Origin: an uncultured Pseudoruegeria sp.
GTDB taxonomy: Bacteria > Pseudomonadota > Alphaproteobacteria > Rhodobacterales > Rhodobacteraceae
Length of the DNA: 64,000 nucleotides
Assembly: GCA_947498155.1 (NCBI GenBank)
Contig: CANMJD010000003.1
Span: 372,001-436,000 of the forward strand
Reading direction: 5' to 3'
Shown here: positions 16,663 to 23,986 of the stretch, in pieces
Layout of the letters: every line of letters begins with the position of its first letter
Numbering within the stretch: the stretch's first letter is position 1
Program-made: the position numbers and the translations under genes
Notes under the pieces: model-generated
What the model saw: only the letters and a program-made list of their open reading frames with translations
The model's database searches: none
Told to the model about the DNA's origin: nothing

Positions 16663-18690
16663 TTGCAAAACAAAAAATCTCTCAAAAATGCGGTTGGAAA
16701 AAAGGTAGGCCAGGCGATCTACGTGCACCGTAGCGCGGTTGATCACCTTCAGACGAGCGCAAAGGATAAGCTGAGCCTTGCACTGCAAAGGGTTCCGGAA
16801 GATTTCCAATGGTCAGTGTTGAAGATCTCGGGGCAAAACGACCAGACCTTCTCGTTTTTGGACTATCAAGACTTCAGCGCCGTGGCTTTTCCAGAGCTGC
16901 GGGCAAGCCTACTCGTCAACCTCGCGGAAGAAGGCGTAAAACTGAGAAAATATTCTGACGCCAACCCACCAATTCTCCACAGAAAGGAGCTACTCCTAGC
17001 CTCGGATCATCCACTAAGAGATGACTTTGCAAAGCTGACGCAGTCCCTAGAGAGCAAGGGGCTCTTTAAGAACATGGCAAACAAGGGAACGCGGCGGATT
17101 TGGATGCAGACACTGGCTGAAGCCGGATTGACCGTAGAAGGTCCACACATCGTGCAGAGCGGATTAATCTCAGAGGAGTCCGCCAAGGCTTCAGCCGATG
17201 ACATGAATGGCCTAGAGAAAAACATTGTTGAGCGCCACAAAACGGCGATCACGCGAGCTGCGCTCTCAGCGCCAATGTACCTGCTGTTTACAAGTGGTCT
17301 GATCCGTCACGATAGAACCGTTTTGGACTATGGATGCGGCCAAGGTGATGACATCCGAGCCCTACAGTCTGATGGCTATACCGTCGAAGGTTGGGATCCC
17401 CACTATCGACCAGATCCCAGTACTCTGAAAAAGAGCCAAGTCACCAATCTTGGATTTGTACTCAACGTTATCGAAGATCCTGGAGAACGGGCGGAAGCAC
17501 TTAAACGCGCCTTCAGCCTAACGGAGGTTTGCCTAGCCGTATCCGTCATGCTTTACGGTAAGGCTGACCTGAGTGGCGCACGGCCCTACCGCGACGGATA
17601 CTTGACGTCCCGAAAGACATTCCAAAAGTACTTTACCCAGGCCGAACTTAGAGACTTCATCAGCAGCGTTTTGAATGTCGAGCCCTTAGCCGTTGGCCAA
17701 GGTGTATTTTTGGTCTTTCGGGACGAGTTAGAAGAGCAAAGATATCTGCTAAGGCGTCAAATTGGCTTCAGGGTGCGGGAATACCGCGCCGTTCCAAAAC
17801 CAAGTGCACCGCAAAAATCTACCCCAAAGGAATCCACTGAAAAGCTCAGCAAAACAACCATCCAAGACCTGGCCGCTGAGATCAGGGCCTATGGCCGTCA
17901 GCCCGACACCTCAGAACTTCCCAAAAGTCTTGTGACGAGGCTTTCACGGTCAAAACAAGGCCTTCAGTATGCGGCAAGTCGAGCAATTGCAGACATAGGT
18001 CATGAAGAACTTGAAGAAATCGTCGCTGCGAGAACTGAAGATCTAAGCCTCCACTTTGCAATGCACGCATTCTCGCAAAGAAAATCTTATGGCTCATTTC
18101 CTCCTGAACTGAGGCGCGACATTCGGGCTTTCTTTGGCAGTCACAAGAGAGCACAGGAAGCTGGACAAGCGCTCCTCTATTCGATCGGCAACCAAGACCT
18201 TCTCTTAGAAGATGCAGTCACGGCGGCGGCTGCTGGGATCGGGCATTTAGAACACGGCAAATTCCAATTTCCCGCTTATAGGCTCCAAGATTTGTCCGTC
18301 AGGCTTCGAGGGTATGTGGCACTCGCTGAAAGACTGTCTGGTGACCTGTCCGAAACAAACCTACTGAGAATACACATATATAGCCGCAAGCTGACTGCCT
18401 TAACCTATGCCGATTTTGAGACATCATTTCTGCCGCGTTTGATGACTCGGGTGAAAGTCGAGTTCGACAACTTCGACGTTTCGATCATCGACCACTCAGC
18501 AGATAATGACGTCCGACTTCTGTACCTTAAGTCCCGCTATATGCCAGAGACTGATCCTCGACGACCGGCACAGAAAGCATTCGATCAGGAAGTCTTAGAC
18601 CTGAATACTCTCAGTTTCAGCAATGAAGGACCGAATTTTCGGGAGTTTGCTCAGACCCTCCTCAAGGCTGGCGTGAGAATTCCTAACTAG
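16663..18690 (+). CDS. DNA phosphorothioation-associated putative methyltransferase
   Basis: This 675-residue protein matches my knowledge of the dnd-related methyltransferase family found beside phosphorothioation genes. After a roughly 200-residue N-terminal domain comes an SAM-binding fold with LDYGCGQGDDIRAL (221-234) and VEGWDPHYRP. The C-terminal half is helical and unassigned. The start is TTG at 16663 behind a G-rich ribosome site (GGGGGG, 16651-16656); no in-frame ATG fits better. It follows sspA by 72 bases and is probably co-transcribed. Its substrate is unknown. It could be a second DNA or nucleotide mark, or a regulator of the phosphorothioate state. Confidence 0.78.
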   Translation: MQNKKSLKNAVGKKVGQAIYVHRSAVDHLQTSAKDKLSLALQRVPEDFQWSVLKISGQNDQTFSFLDYQDFSAVAFPELRASLLVNLAEEGVKLRKYSDANPPILHRKELLLASDHPLRDDFAKLTQSLESKGLFKNMANKGTRRIWMQTLAEAGLTVEGPHIVQSGLISEESAKASADDMNGLEKNIVERHKTAITRAALSAPMYLLFTSGLIRHDRTVLDYGCGQGDDIRALQSDGYTVEGWDPHYRPDPSTLKKSQVTNLGFVLNVIEDPGERAEALKRAFSLTEVCLAVSVMLYGKADLSGARPYRDGYLTSRKTFQKYFTQAELRDFISSVLNVEPLAVGQGVFLVFRDELEEQRYLLRRQIGFRVREYRAVPKPSAPQKSTPKESTEKLSKTTIQDLAAEIRAYGRQPDTSELPKSLVTRLSRSKQGLQYAASRAIADIGHEELEEIVAARTEDLSLHFAMHAFSQRKSYGSFPPELRRDIRAFFGSHKRAQEAGQALLYSIGNQDLLLEDAVTAAAAGIGHLEHGKFQFPAYRLQDLSVRLRGYVALAERLSGDLSETNLLRIHIYSRKLTALTYADFETSFLPRLMTRVKVEFDNFDVSIIDHSADNDVRLLYLKSRYMPETDPRRPAQKAFDQEVLDLNTLSFSNEGPNFREFAQTLLKAGVRIPN

Positions 18691-18768
18691 ATGAAACGCA
18701 CTTATGCTTTCATCGCTACGGTCGGCAGGAATTGGACTTTGGCAGAAAAAGGACGTTAGTAGTCACGC

Positions 18769-20136
18769 ATGTTCGCATTATATGATCTTGAAACCACTGG
18801 CACATCACCCGCTTTCGACCAGCCCCTTCAGTTTGCGGCGATCCTTACGGACGACGACCTTAACCAGGTTGAACGCGTGGACATTCGCTGCAGGCTCGCA
18901 CCGCACATACTTCCAGCACCGTGGGCACTTGCTGTGACAGGCGTCTCGCCAGATCAGCTGATGGACCCTGCTCTTCCATCCTGGTTCGAGTTTTCGCATC
19001 AGATTAGCGGCCTGATCAAACGCTGGGCTCCGGCGACATGGACAGGATACAATACACTTGCTTTTGACGAAGAGTTTCTCAGGCAGTCATTCTATCAAAA
19101 TCTTCATCCCAACTTGTATCAAACCCAGTTTGACAACAATGACCGCCTAGATCTCATGAAGGTGGTCTACGCAGTCCGGGATCGCGAGCCAGACGCCCTC
19201 GAATGGCCAATAGATGATCTTGGACGCGAAAGTTTCAAACTGGATCGCCTCGCCCCGGCAAACGGCTTTGCCAATCATGACGCCCACGATGCCCTCGGCG
19301 ACGTAGAGGCAACGATCCATATCGCATCACTCATTCGCAAGCGCGCGCCTGCCGTCTGGGATCAGTGCTTGTTGAACCGCGACAAACACCAAGTTGATCG
19401 ATTGCTAAAAAGCGGGCATCCCGTACGCCTGATCGAACGATTTGGGGCGGCACCACCACTATCCTATTTCGGTTCATACGCAGGCACAAACCCGCAGAAC
19501 CGTAACTCTGTGGCATTTCTCGATCTGGACCTCTGCGATGCGTCTATCATCGATGCCAACGACCGAGATCTTGCCAAGGCGGTTGCTGCATCACCCAAGC
19601 TGATACGGACGATTGCGATAAACAAAGTCCCGAACGTTTTTCCGGTAGCCAACTCCAGCGCAGCGCATAGTTCGCTCGCCCAGCTAGTTTCTGCGCACCC
19701 TGAATTTCATAAACGAGTGGGGCAGGCTTTGGCCGATCGCTATGCGGATAAGGAGCCAGCTCAAAACGTCGAACAGTTGATCTATGACGAATTCTACAGC
19801 GCCGGTGACAAACAGACCCTTGAAGAATTCACCTCAGCCGACTGGCGTGACCGCGCTCGAATTGTCACTCAACTGGACGACATCCGGCTCAAGCAACTGG
19901 GTATGCGGCTTATCTTCTCCAACGCCCCAGAGTTTGCACCCGTGAACTACCGATCAGCAACAAACGCTGCGATCCGAGACCGCTGGCTGACCAACGAGCC
20001 ATCCACGCCATGGACGACCAAGGTAACGGTAGAGGAGCAACTCGACGAGATTATCAGTGGTGAGGTGTTAGACCGGGATCGAATTCATGCACTTCAAGAC
20101 TTCTATCACGCTAGAATCTCAGAAATTGGCGCATAG
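18769..20136 (+). CDS. Exonuclease I-like DEDDh 3'-5' exonuclease
   Basis: This 455-residue protein resembles SbcB/exonuclease I, which degrades single-stranded DNA from the 3' end. ExoI is DLETTG (Asp6, Glu8), ExoII is YNTLAFDEEFLR (Asp100) and ExoIII is HDALGDVEAT (His173, Asp178), giving all five catalytic residues. The rest matches the length of ExoI with its SH3-like and helical C-terminal parts. The start ATG 18769 is 78 bases after the methyltransferase. A chromosomal-type ExoI paralogue as third gene of the sspA transcript is unusual. It suggests a role in clearing nicked or unmodified DNA made by the nicking subunits. Family is firm; the role in the system is inferred. Confidence 0.85.
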   Translation: MFALYDLETTGTSPAFDQPLQFAAILTDDDLNQVERVDIRCRLAPHILPAPWALAVTGVSPDQLMDPALPSWFEFSHQISGLIKRWAPATWTGYNTLAFDEEFLRQSFYQNLHPNLYQTQFDNNDRLDLMKVVYAVRDREPDALEWPIDDLGRESFKLDRLAPANGFANHDAHDALGDVEATIHIASLIRKRAPAVWDQCLLNRDKHQVDRLLKSGHPVRLIERFGAAPPLSYFGSYAGTNPQNRNSVAFLDLDLCDASIIDANDRDLAKAVAASPKLIRTIAINKVPNVFPVANSSAAHSSLAQLVSAHPEFHKRVGQALADRYADKEPAQNVEQLIYDEFYSAGDKQTLEEFTSADWRDRARIVTQLDDIRLKQLGMRLIFSNAPEFAPVNYRSATNAAIRDRWLTNEPSTPWTTKVTVEEQLDEIISGEVLDRDRIHALQDFYHARISEIGA

Positions 20137-20221
20137 GTTTGCGCCAATGGGTACGGCGCGTCACTTCTACCACCCCCTGATCTATTGTGTGGGTCTTGGC
20201 TCACCAGAAGCACTGTTGTGA

Positions 20222-20371
20222 ATTGGTCCCAAAAGCGAAACCGGTAGAGCGCCTATTGCCATCGAGCTAAAGCCCGGCTCATGGATTCAGATCACAACAC
20301 ACGCCTGGATTGGTGTAGAAGATTCCACACTCAAGCACTTTAGCTTTGGTCGGTGTGTATATGAAATTTAA
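20222..20371 (+). pseudogene. Possible coding remnant in the gap after the ssp island
   Basis: The roughly 310 bases between the exonuclease and the next gene contain a 49-codon open stretch without a start codon. It reads GPKSETGRAPIAIELKPGSW and then IQITTHAWIGVEDSTLKHF, ending in TAA. It looks protein-like but matches nothing I know. It may be the tail of a gene cut when the island was inserted, or chance. Confidence 0.25.
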
Positions 20372-20415
20372 CGAAAAAGCTGAACTGCATCCAAGCGTTA
20401 CTGCCCTTGCAGAAA

Positions 20416-20440
20416 GCCAGGGCGGGAAACCCGCCCTGGC
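20416..20440 (-). terminator. Strong hairpin after the 65-aa gene
   Basis: A perfect 11-bp stem with a three-base loop lies 7 bases after the stop codon of the minus-strand gene at 20448. It is followed on that strand by TTTCTGC. The T-run is short, so this may terminate or protect the 3' end. Confidence 0.6.
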
Positions 20441-20447
20441 ACTGTGG

Positions 20448-20645
20448 TCATTCGGTGACCGGATCCTCGTCGCGGCGCGGGAAGGCGACCATTTCGACGT
20501 CGGGGAACATGCTGTGTTTGACGTTGATTGAGGTGATGTTGCCGCTGTCGTCGGTGTTGACGAAGAGAACGCCGCAGCGGTCCCAGAAGTTCTTGCCGTC
20601 TTTTTCGCCAGGCTTGACGTTCAGTTTCAGAGTTTGAGTAGCCAT
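20448..20645 (-). CDS. Small plasmid/ICE-type protein, 65 aa
   Basis: I do not know the function. The 65-residue protein, starting MATQTLKLNVKPGEKDGKNF, is a small beta-rich soluble protein. It resembles short conserved genes of alphaproteobacterial plasmids and islands, and a distant DUF736-like fold is possible but not shown. It has its own structured leader (20686-20806) related to that of ardC and ends at a strong hairpin. That suggests a highly expressed single-gene unit of the element backbone. On the other side it abuts the ssp island. Confidence 0.65.
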   Translation of the reverse strand: MATQTLKLNVKPGEKDGKNFWDRCGVLFVNTDDSGNITSINVKHSMFPDVEMVAFPRRDEDPVTE

Positions 20646-20685
20646 TTTTTGATCCTCACTTTGAGTGTTTCGATGAACATGTCCA

Positions 20686-20806
20686 AAGCGGGCAGCAAGG
20701 GGCTGTCAGCGAGAAACTTGCCTCGCGAGGAATGCGCTGGTGCAGGGGAAATTTCTTATTGAAGCGGGGCTTGCACCGCGTCTGACACGGCTGCCCGCTT
20801 ATGTTC
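20686..20806 (-). promoter_or_regulatory. Second structured leader, upstream of the 65-aa gene
   Basis: AAGCGGGCAGC (20686-20696) pairs perfectly with GCTGCCCGCTT (20790-20800), closing a 115-base domain. Inside, on the minus strand, AATTTCCCCTG (20753-20743) is followed 8 bases later by CATTCCTCGCG (20734-20724), the same motifs as in the ardC leader. GGGGCTGTCA (20699-20708) also matches 5515-5524. GTCAG (20705-20709) and CTGAC (20782-20786) can form an inner stem. The remainder up to 20966, before hipA ends, shows nothing more. Confidence 0.5.
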
Positions 20807-20966
20807 AACAATCAGAAACACGGCGTTGAGGATCTGAGCTTGGCTATCCGTCTCTGAGCTAACCGATCAAGACTGGCATAGGCGATTTCAAGATATGCAT
20901 CGGGACTGCAGATTGTTCGAAGCCAATATGATCTACCGGTCATAAAGCGGAAATATGATCTGCGGA

Positions 20967-22259
20967 TCATACGCCATGAAAGGCAATCGCCCGACGTCGT
21001 ACGCCAGCAACGATTGCTTCCGCCAATGGCTGTGGAAACCCATCTGGCAGGTCGGCCAGTGTCTTGTCCAAGGCGGGTTCAAGCTCTGCCGCGACGCCCG
21101 ACAAGACCTCTTCCGCCAGCGCCACACCAAAACCTGCCGCCTTCGCAGCCTGCAGGAAATGACGCGGCACCACCTCGTTGATCCGGTAGTGTCCGTCGAC
21201 GGCCATCGCGAGGCGCATCCGGTTCTGGCGGATTTGACCGTCATCCACGGCTTTCTGAGCGCTCAGCACATCATAAAGCGGGGTCATGCGGAAACCTCCG
21301 GGGCGCAATGCAATGCTGAAGTTCTTTGCGTGCCCGTCCGTCGCTCCCAAAAGCCAAAACAGCACCTGCGCACGGAAGAAGGCACGCTGATCTGCTTCAG
21401 GGTCATCACTACCAGTCAACAACCCGATCCCTTCAGTGATCCCCGGCCCGCCATCCATTTGGTATTTCTGACTGGGTGGAACTGTGAGCGCCTGGCAAAA
21501 GTCTTCCTGCGGGAGGCGGATCAACCGGCCATCTTTGGTCCAGCGCCGATCGAACCGGGTCACAACAAGGCTCCGCACGTCCTCGAAGTCGGCAATCTCG
21601 ACTTCAGCCACATCCATGCCCATGGCCCGACAGAGGTTCATGCAGAAAAATTCGTTCTCAACACTGTCAGACAAATCGATCCCTGCGGGCAGAACGCCAA
21701 GCTGCGTCTTGAGAATATGGGTTGTTGGGGAGAGCCCCGATGGACGGATCCACGCGCCCTCGTGGCGTAGCAGCGCCGTTTTCTCCTGCGCCCCTGCGAT
21801 AGAGATGCGGAAGTCGTCTTCCTCGTCTAAGCCTAGGGGGGCACTTGCAAGGTTGCGTAACATATCCGCAATCTGTGCCTCGGAAACGAGCTCTCCCTCG
21901 AGTGCGCCAACCTCGGAGATCTCACCCGAAACGAACTGCAAGGCCCCCACACAATCGCGGCCGATCTTCTCCAGCATGTGCCACGCATCCGTGCCGCCTG
22001 CGCGCACCCGAGCGGCAACGCGCTCACGTATGGCCTGATTGTCCGGCAACAGGTTTTCCAGATAGGCGATAACGGGGCCGCCCAGGTGTGCCTCTTCACG
22101 CAAAGGCAGCGAAAGCGAGATGGGCATGGCATGTTCCCATGCCAACCATTCCGGATCATAGGTAAAGCTGATCGCGCCTGAACCCGCGAGACGCAAGGCT
22201 CCCACCAGCCTTCCATTCAGAAGCACCTGCATCGTGCCGCTACGCCCGCGTTTCGCCAT
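20967..22259 (-). CDS. hipA: HipA-family serine/threonine kinase toxin
   Basis: HipA toxins phosphorylate translation factors such as glutamyl-tRNA synthetase and slow growth until neutralised by HipB. The 430-residue protein has the HipA N-terminal subdomain (MQVLLNGRLVGALR) and the glycine-rich, activation-loop-like region SIAGAQEKTALL near 150-165. The catalytic region ATDGHAKNFSI follows near 310-320, with TPLYDVLSA after it; both are family signatures. The start codon touches the antitoxin stop, as usual for hipBA. On a mobile element the pair probably stabilises the element. Length and motifs are normal, so I expect it to be active. Confidence 0.88.
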   Translation of the reverse strand: MAKRGRSGTMQVLLNGRLVGALRLAGSGAISFTYDPEWLAWEHAMPISLSLPLREEAHLGGPVIAYLENLLPDNQAIRERVAARVRAGGTDAWHMLEKIGRDCVGALQFVSGEISEVGALEGELVSEAQIADMLRNLASAPLGLDEEDDFRISIAGAQEKTALLRHEGAWIRPSGLSPTTHILKTQLGVLPAGIDLSDSVENEFFCMNLCRAMGMDVAEVEIADFEDVRSLVVTRFDRRWTKDGRLIRLPQEDFCQALTVPPSQKYQMDGGPGITEGIGLLTGSDDPEADQRAFFRAQVLFWLLGATDGHAKNFSIALRPGGFRMTPLYDVLSAQKAVDDGQIRQNRMRLAMAVDGHYRINEVVPRHFLQAAKAAGFGVALAEEVLSGVAAELEPALDKTLADLPDGFPQPLAEAIVAGVRRRAIAFHGV

Positions 22260-22504
22260 CAGAAGATATCCTCAATCTCAAGCGAACCACCGCGCTCCAC
22301 CAATCGGAACTCAAGCCCAAGTGCCGCCATGACAGCGAGCACGGTGGCGAGCTTGGTTCCCGCGTCGCCATTCTCGAGCGACGAAATCGTCGCAACGCGC
22401 AAATTCGTGCGCGCGCTGATATCGCTCTGGGTCCAGCCGCGCGCTTTGCGCGTCCGGCGGAGTGCCTCGCCGATCTGCTCGGCCGTTCGTGCTGTGAGGT
22501 CCAT
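22259..22504 (-). CDS. hipB: HipB-like Xre-family antitoxin/repressor
   Basis: This is the antitoxin and autorepressor of the hipBA pair. An Xre helix-turn-helix is plain: EALRRTRKARGWTQSDISARTNLRVATISSLENGDAG, with an N-terminal helix before it and VLAVMAALGLEFRLVERG after it. The frame extends to 22555, but that would place the start inside the second operator. The internal ATG at 22504 gives 81 residues, a typical HipB length, so I use it. The stop overlaps the hipA start. Three evenly spaced operators lie directly upstream. Confidence 0.85.
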   Translation of the reverse strand: MDLTARTAEQIGEALRRTRKARGWTQSDISARTNLRVATISSLENGDAGTKLATVLAVMAALGLEFRLVERGGSLEIEDIF

Positions 22505-22516
22505 GATGCGGTTCCT

Positions 22517-22587
22517 TTTACGGCACAGCGTAAATGAAAACAAATTACGCTGCAACGTAAATATCTACTTTTTACGCTATAGCGTAT
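22517..22587. promoter_or_regulatory. Three evenly spaced HipB operators
   Basis: The pattern TTACG-N6-CGTAA occurs three times. It is TTTACG..CGTAAA at 22517-22534, TTACG..CGTAA at 22545-22560 and TTACG..CGTAT at 22572-22587. The third site contains the 14-base palindrome TACGCTATAGCGTA. The centres are 22525.5, 22552.5 and 22579.5, exactly 27 bases apart. The sites fill the gap upstream of hipB, as in other hipBA promoters with multiple operators. Confidence 0.8.
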
Positions 22588-22601
22588 CAATCGAGCCGCG
22601 C

Positions 22602-23465
22602 TCATGCCTGCAGCCCCGCAGCGCGCACCTGCTCGGGCGTCACCAGCTTTGACGCAATCAAGCCCTCGATCTGCCGGTTGGTGATATGGCGGCACAGGGG
22701 ATGGCGCTCGTGAATCCATTCGGCGAGGCTCGCACGGCCTTTGGCTTCGGCCTCTCGCGCCTTCTCGCGGTCGGCCTGGACCTGGGCAAGCCCCTTCTCC
22801 CACCGGCGCATCTTGAACCAGTTGTCTGAGAAACAGACCTTGCTGCGCGTGTAGCCCTCGCTTTCCTTGGCATAGGCTTTGACCGCCTGCTTCAGATCAT
22901 CGGGCTTCACTCCGGCCTTCACAGCTGCTGCGATCAGGCGCAGACTGGTCCGCCGGTCTCGGATCCTGTCTTCGGGATAGGCCGCCAAGATCTTCTCAGC
23001 TTCAAGATCTTCAACCTCCGCCGCCGCCTCGCGCTTGCGCGTAGGTGGTTTATGGATGGTTTTAGGATGGTTTGGGGTCCATCGTGAACCCCGTACCCCG
23101 TTCACCGTGGACCCCGTACCGGGGTCAGACTGGACGGGGTTCACAGTGACCCCCGTCTCGATGTCGGGCTCAGCCGTGGGTTCCAACGCGGCTACGCGCT
23201 CCAGAACGATGCGGTAAATGACGGTGTAGCCGTTCTTACAGTTCCGCCGCCCCGTCTCAATTAGAATGCCTTCGCGCAGAAAGTCGATGATTGTGCGTTT
23301 GACGGTGCTCTCGCTAAGCTCCGTGTGGCGCTGAATCGTCCCTTTGGAGCACCAGATACCAGAGCCGTCATCGCTCGCCTTGTCGGCCAGGAACATAATG
23401 ATCTGCTTGCGCGCGGCGCTGCCAAAGCGACGCTCGGCGCATTCGTTTGCGATGCGCCAGCTCAT
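22602..23465 (-). CDS. Helix-turn-helix replication-type protein
   Basis: This 287-residue protein starts MSWRIANECAERRFGSAARK. It has an N-terminal winged helix-turn-helix (residues 20-75, with WCSKGTIQRHTELSESTVKR), like the HTH domain of phage and plasmid replication starters. The middle is a basic linker rich in Pro and Thr. The C-terminal half is helical (SDNWFKMRRWEKGLAQVQADREKAREAEAKG), similar to phage O or Rep-associated proteins. GAGGTGG precedes the ATG. The gene sits at the element end, next to the attachment site, and carries iteron-like repeats in its coding DNA. It may start replication of the excised element; the exact family is uncertain. Confidence 0.65.
   Translation of the reverse strand: MSWRIANECAERRFGSAARKQIIMFLADKASDDGSGIWCSKGTIQRHTELSESTVKRTIIDFLREGILIETGRRNCKNGYTVIYRIVLERVAALEPTAEPDIETGVTVNPVQSDPGTGSTVNGVRGSRWTPNHPKTIHKPPTRKREAAAEVEDLEAEKILAAYPEDRIRDRRTSLRLIAAAVKAGVKPDDLKQAVKAYAKESEGYTRSKVCFSDNWFKMRRWEKGLAQVQADREKAREAEAKGRASLAEWIHERHPLCRHITNRQIEGLIASKLVTPEQVRAAGLQA
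23084..23159. repeat. Iteron-like repeats inside the replication-type gene
   Basis: GTGAACCCCGTACC (23084-23097), GTGGACCCCGTACC (23107-23120) and GTGACCCCCGTCTC (23146-23159) are direct copies. GGACGGGGTTCAC (23132-23144) is an inverted copy. They encode the low-complexity linker of the protein. This could be an internal origin of the lambda-O type, or only a repeat expansion in a linker. Confidence 0.45.
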
Positions 23466-23571
23466 TGGACCACCTCACCGGTCGGAGGCCGCGAAAAAGC
23501 TGACTGAGCGTTTGCGGAGTGGCGCTTGCTCATGCTAATGTGCTTCGAAAGCTGACAGGCTTTTTCTATTT

Positions 23572-23610
23572 GGCCCCGGTTCCCAGTTGCCGCTGTGGCG
23601 GGGCCTTTTT
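23572..23610 (+). terminator. Terminator-like hairpin near the element end
   Basis: GGCCCCG (23572-23578) pairs with CGGGGCC (23599-23605), which is followed by TTTTT. The loop is 20 bases. No plus-strand gene precedes it directly, so it may stop read-through from the element toward the attachment site. Confidence 0.45.
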
Positions 23611-23715
23611 CGTTTTGAACCGGCGAATTTGGCTTTGAAACTTTCGCTTTTTGTTCACTTTTTGTCAGGGGGCATTTTGCACCCCTAAGCCGTTGTTTTT
23701 GCTTTATCTCTTTCT

Positions 23716-23762
23716 GGATTGCAAATCCGTGTACACCGGTTCGATTCCGGTACTCGCCTCCA
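23716..23762 (+). other. tRNA-Cys(GCA) 3'-half fragment: distal attachment site of the element
   Basis: The 47 bases hold the anticodon loop with GCA (23721-23723), the TGTAC variable region and the T arm ACCGG-TTCGATT-CCGGT. The acceptor strand ACTCGCC and T-CCA follow. The 5' half of the tRNA is absent upstream: no GGCGAGT acceptor strand and no D arm are present. A 3' fragment of this size in plus orientation is what site-specific integration into an intact tRNA-Cys further left would leave at the far end. Confidence 0.8.
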
Positions 23763-23986
23763 TTACTTTTCAATACCTTAGCGCATTCTCCATTTACGCG
23801 GGTATCAACAGGGGTGTCAGTTTCACGTTCTGGTCCTGTTCTGTTCACAGCCGTTTATCCGATGCTTGACTGCTTCATTAATACGCCTGCGCGGCACCTC
23901 TCACAGCTAAGACAACAACACCCCGACAAATCGCGCCACTTGTCCGCCAAGACGTCAGCCTTTGCCAAAACGGAACATAGCTTGGC

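Larger units (their letters stand above)
1..23762. mobile_element. Right-hand part of an integrated mobilisable/conjugative element
   Basis: The stretch contains a VirD4/TraG coupling protein, a relaxase, a MobC-like protein, ArdC antirestriction, a hipBA pair and a replication-type helix-turn-helix gene, all typical of mobile elements. It ends at a tRNA-Cys 3' fragment that fits a distal attachment site. Genes to the right of that fragment are ordinary metabolic genes. The left end, the integrase, the rest of the transfer genes and the intact tRNA-Cys would lie outside the window. Whether the element is a full ICE or only mobilisable cannot be decided here because the mating-pair genes are not visible. 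Confidence 0.75.

Noticed and set aside
20346-20531. Plus-strand frame of 61 codons
   Set aside because: It crosses the terminator hairpin and runs antisense into the 65-residue gene.
20955-21770. Plus-strand frame of 271 codons
   Set aside because: It is antisense to hipA, whose motifs are unambiguous, and has no ribosome site.
23700-23765. An intact tRNA-Cys gene
   Set aside because: The T arm, acceptor 3' strand and CCA are present, but no D arm or 5' acceptor strand precedes them, so it is only a 3' fragment.
23462-23848. A 128-codon minus-strand frame
   Set aside because: It runs antisense through the tRNA-Cys fragment (the peptide EYRNRTGVHGFAI is the reversed tRNA end), a known source of false genes, and its composition is not protein-like.
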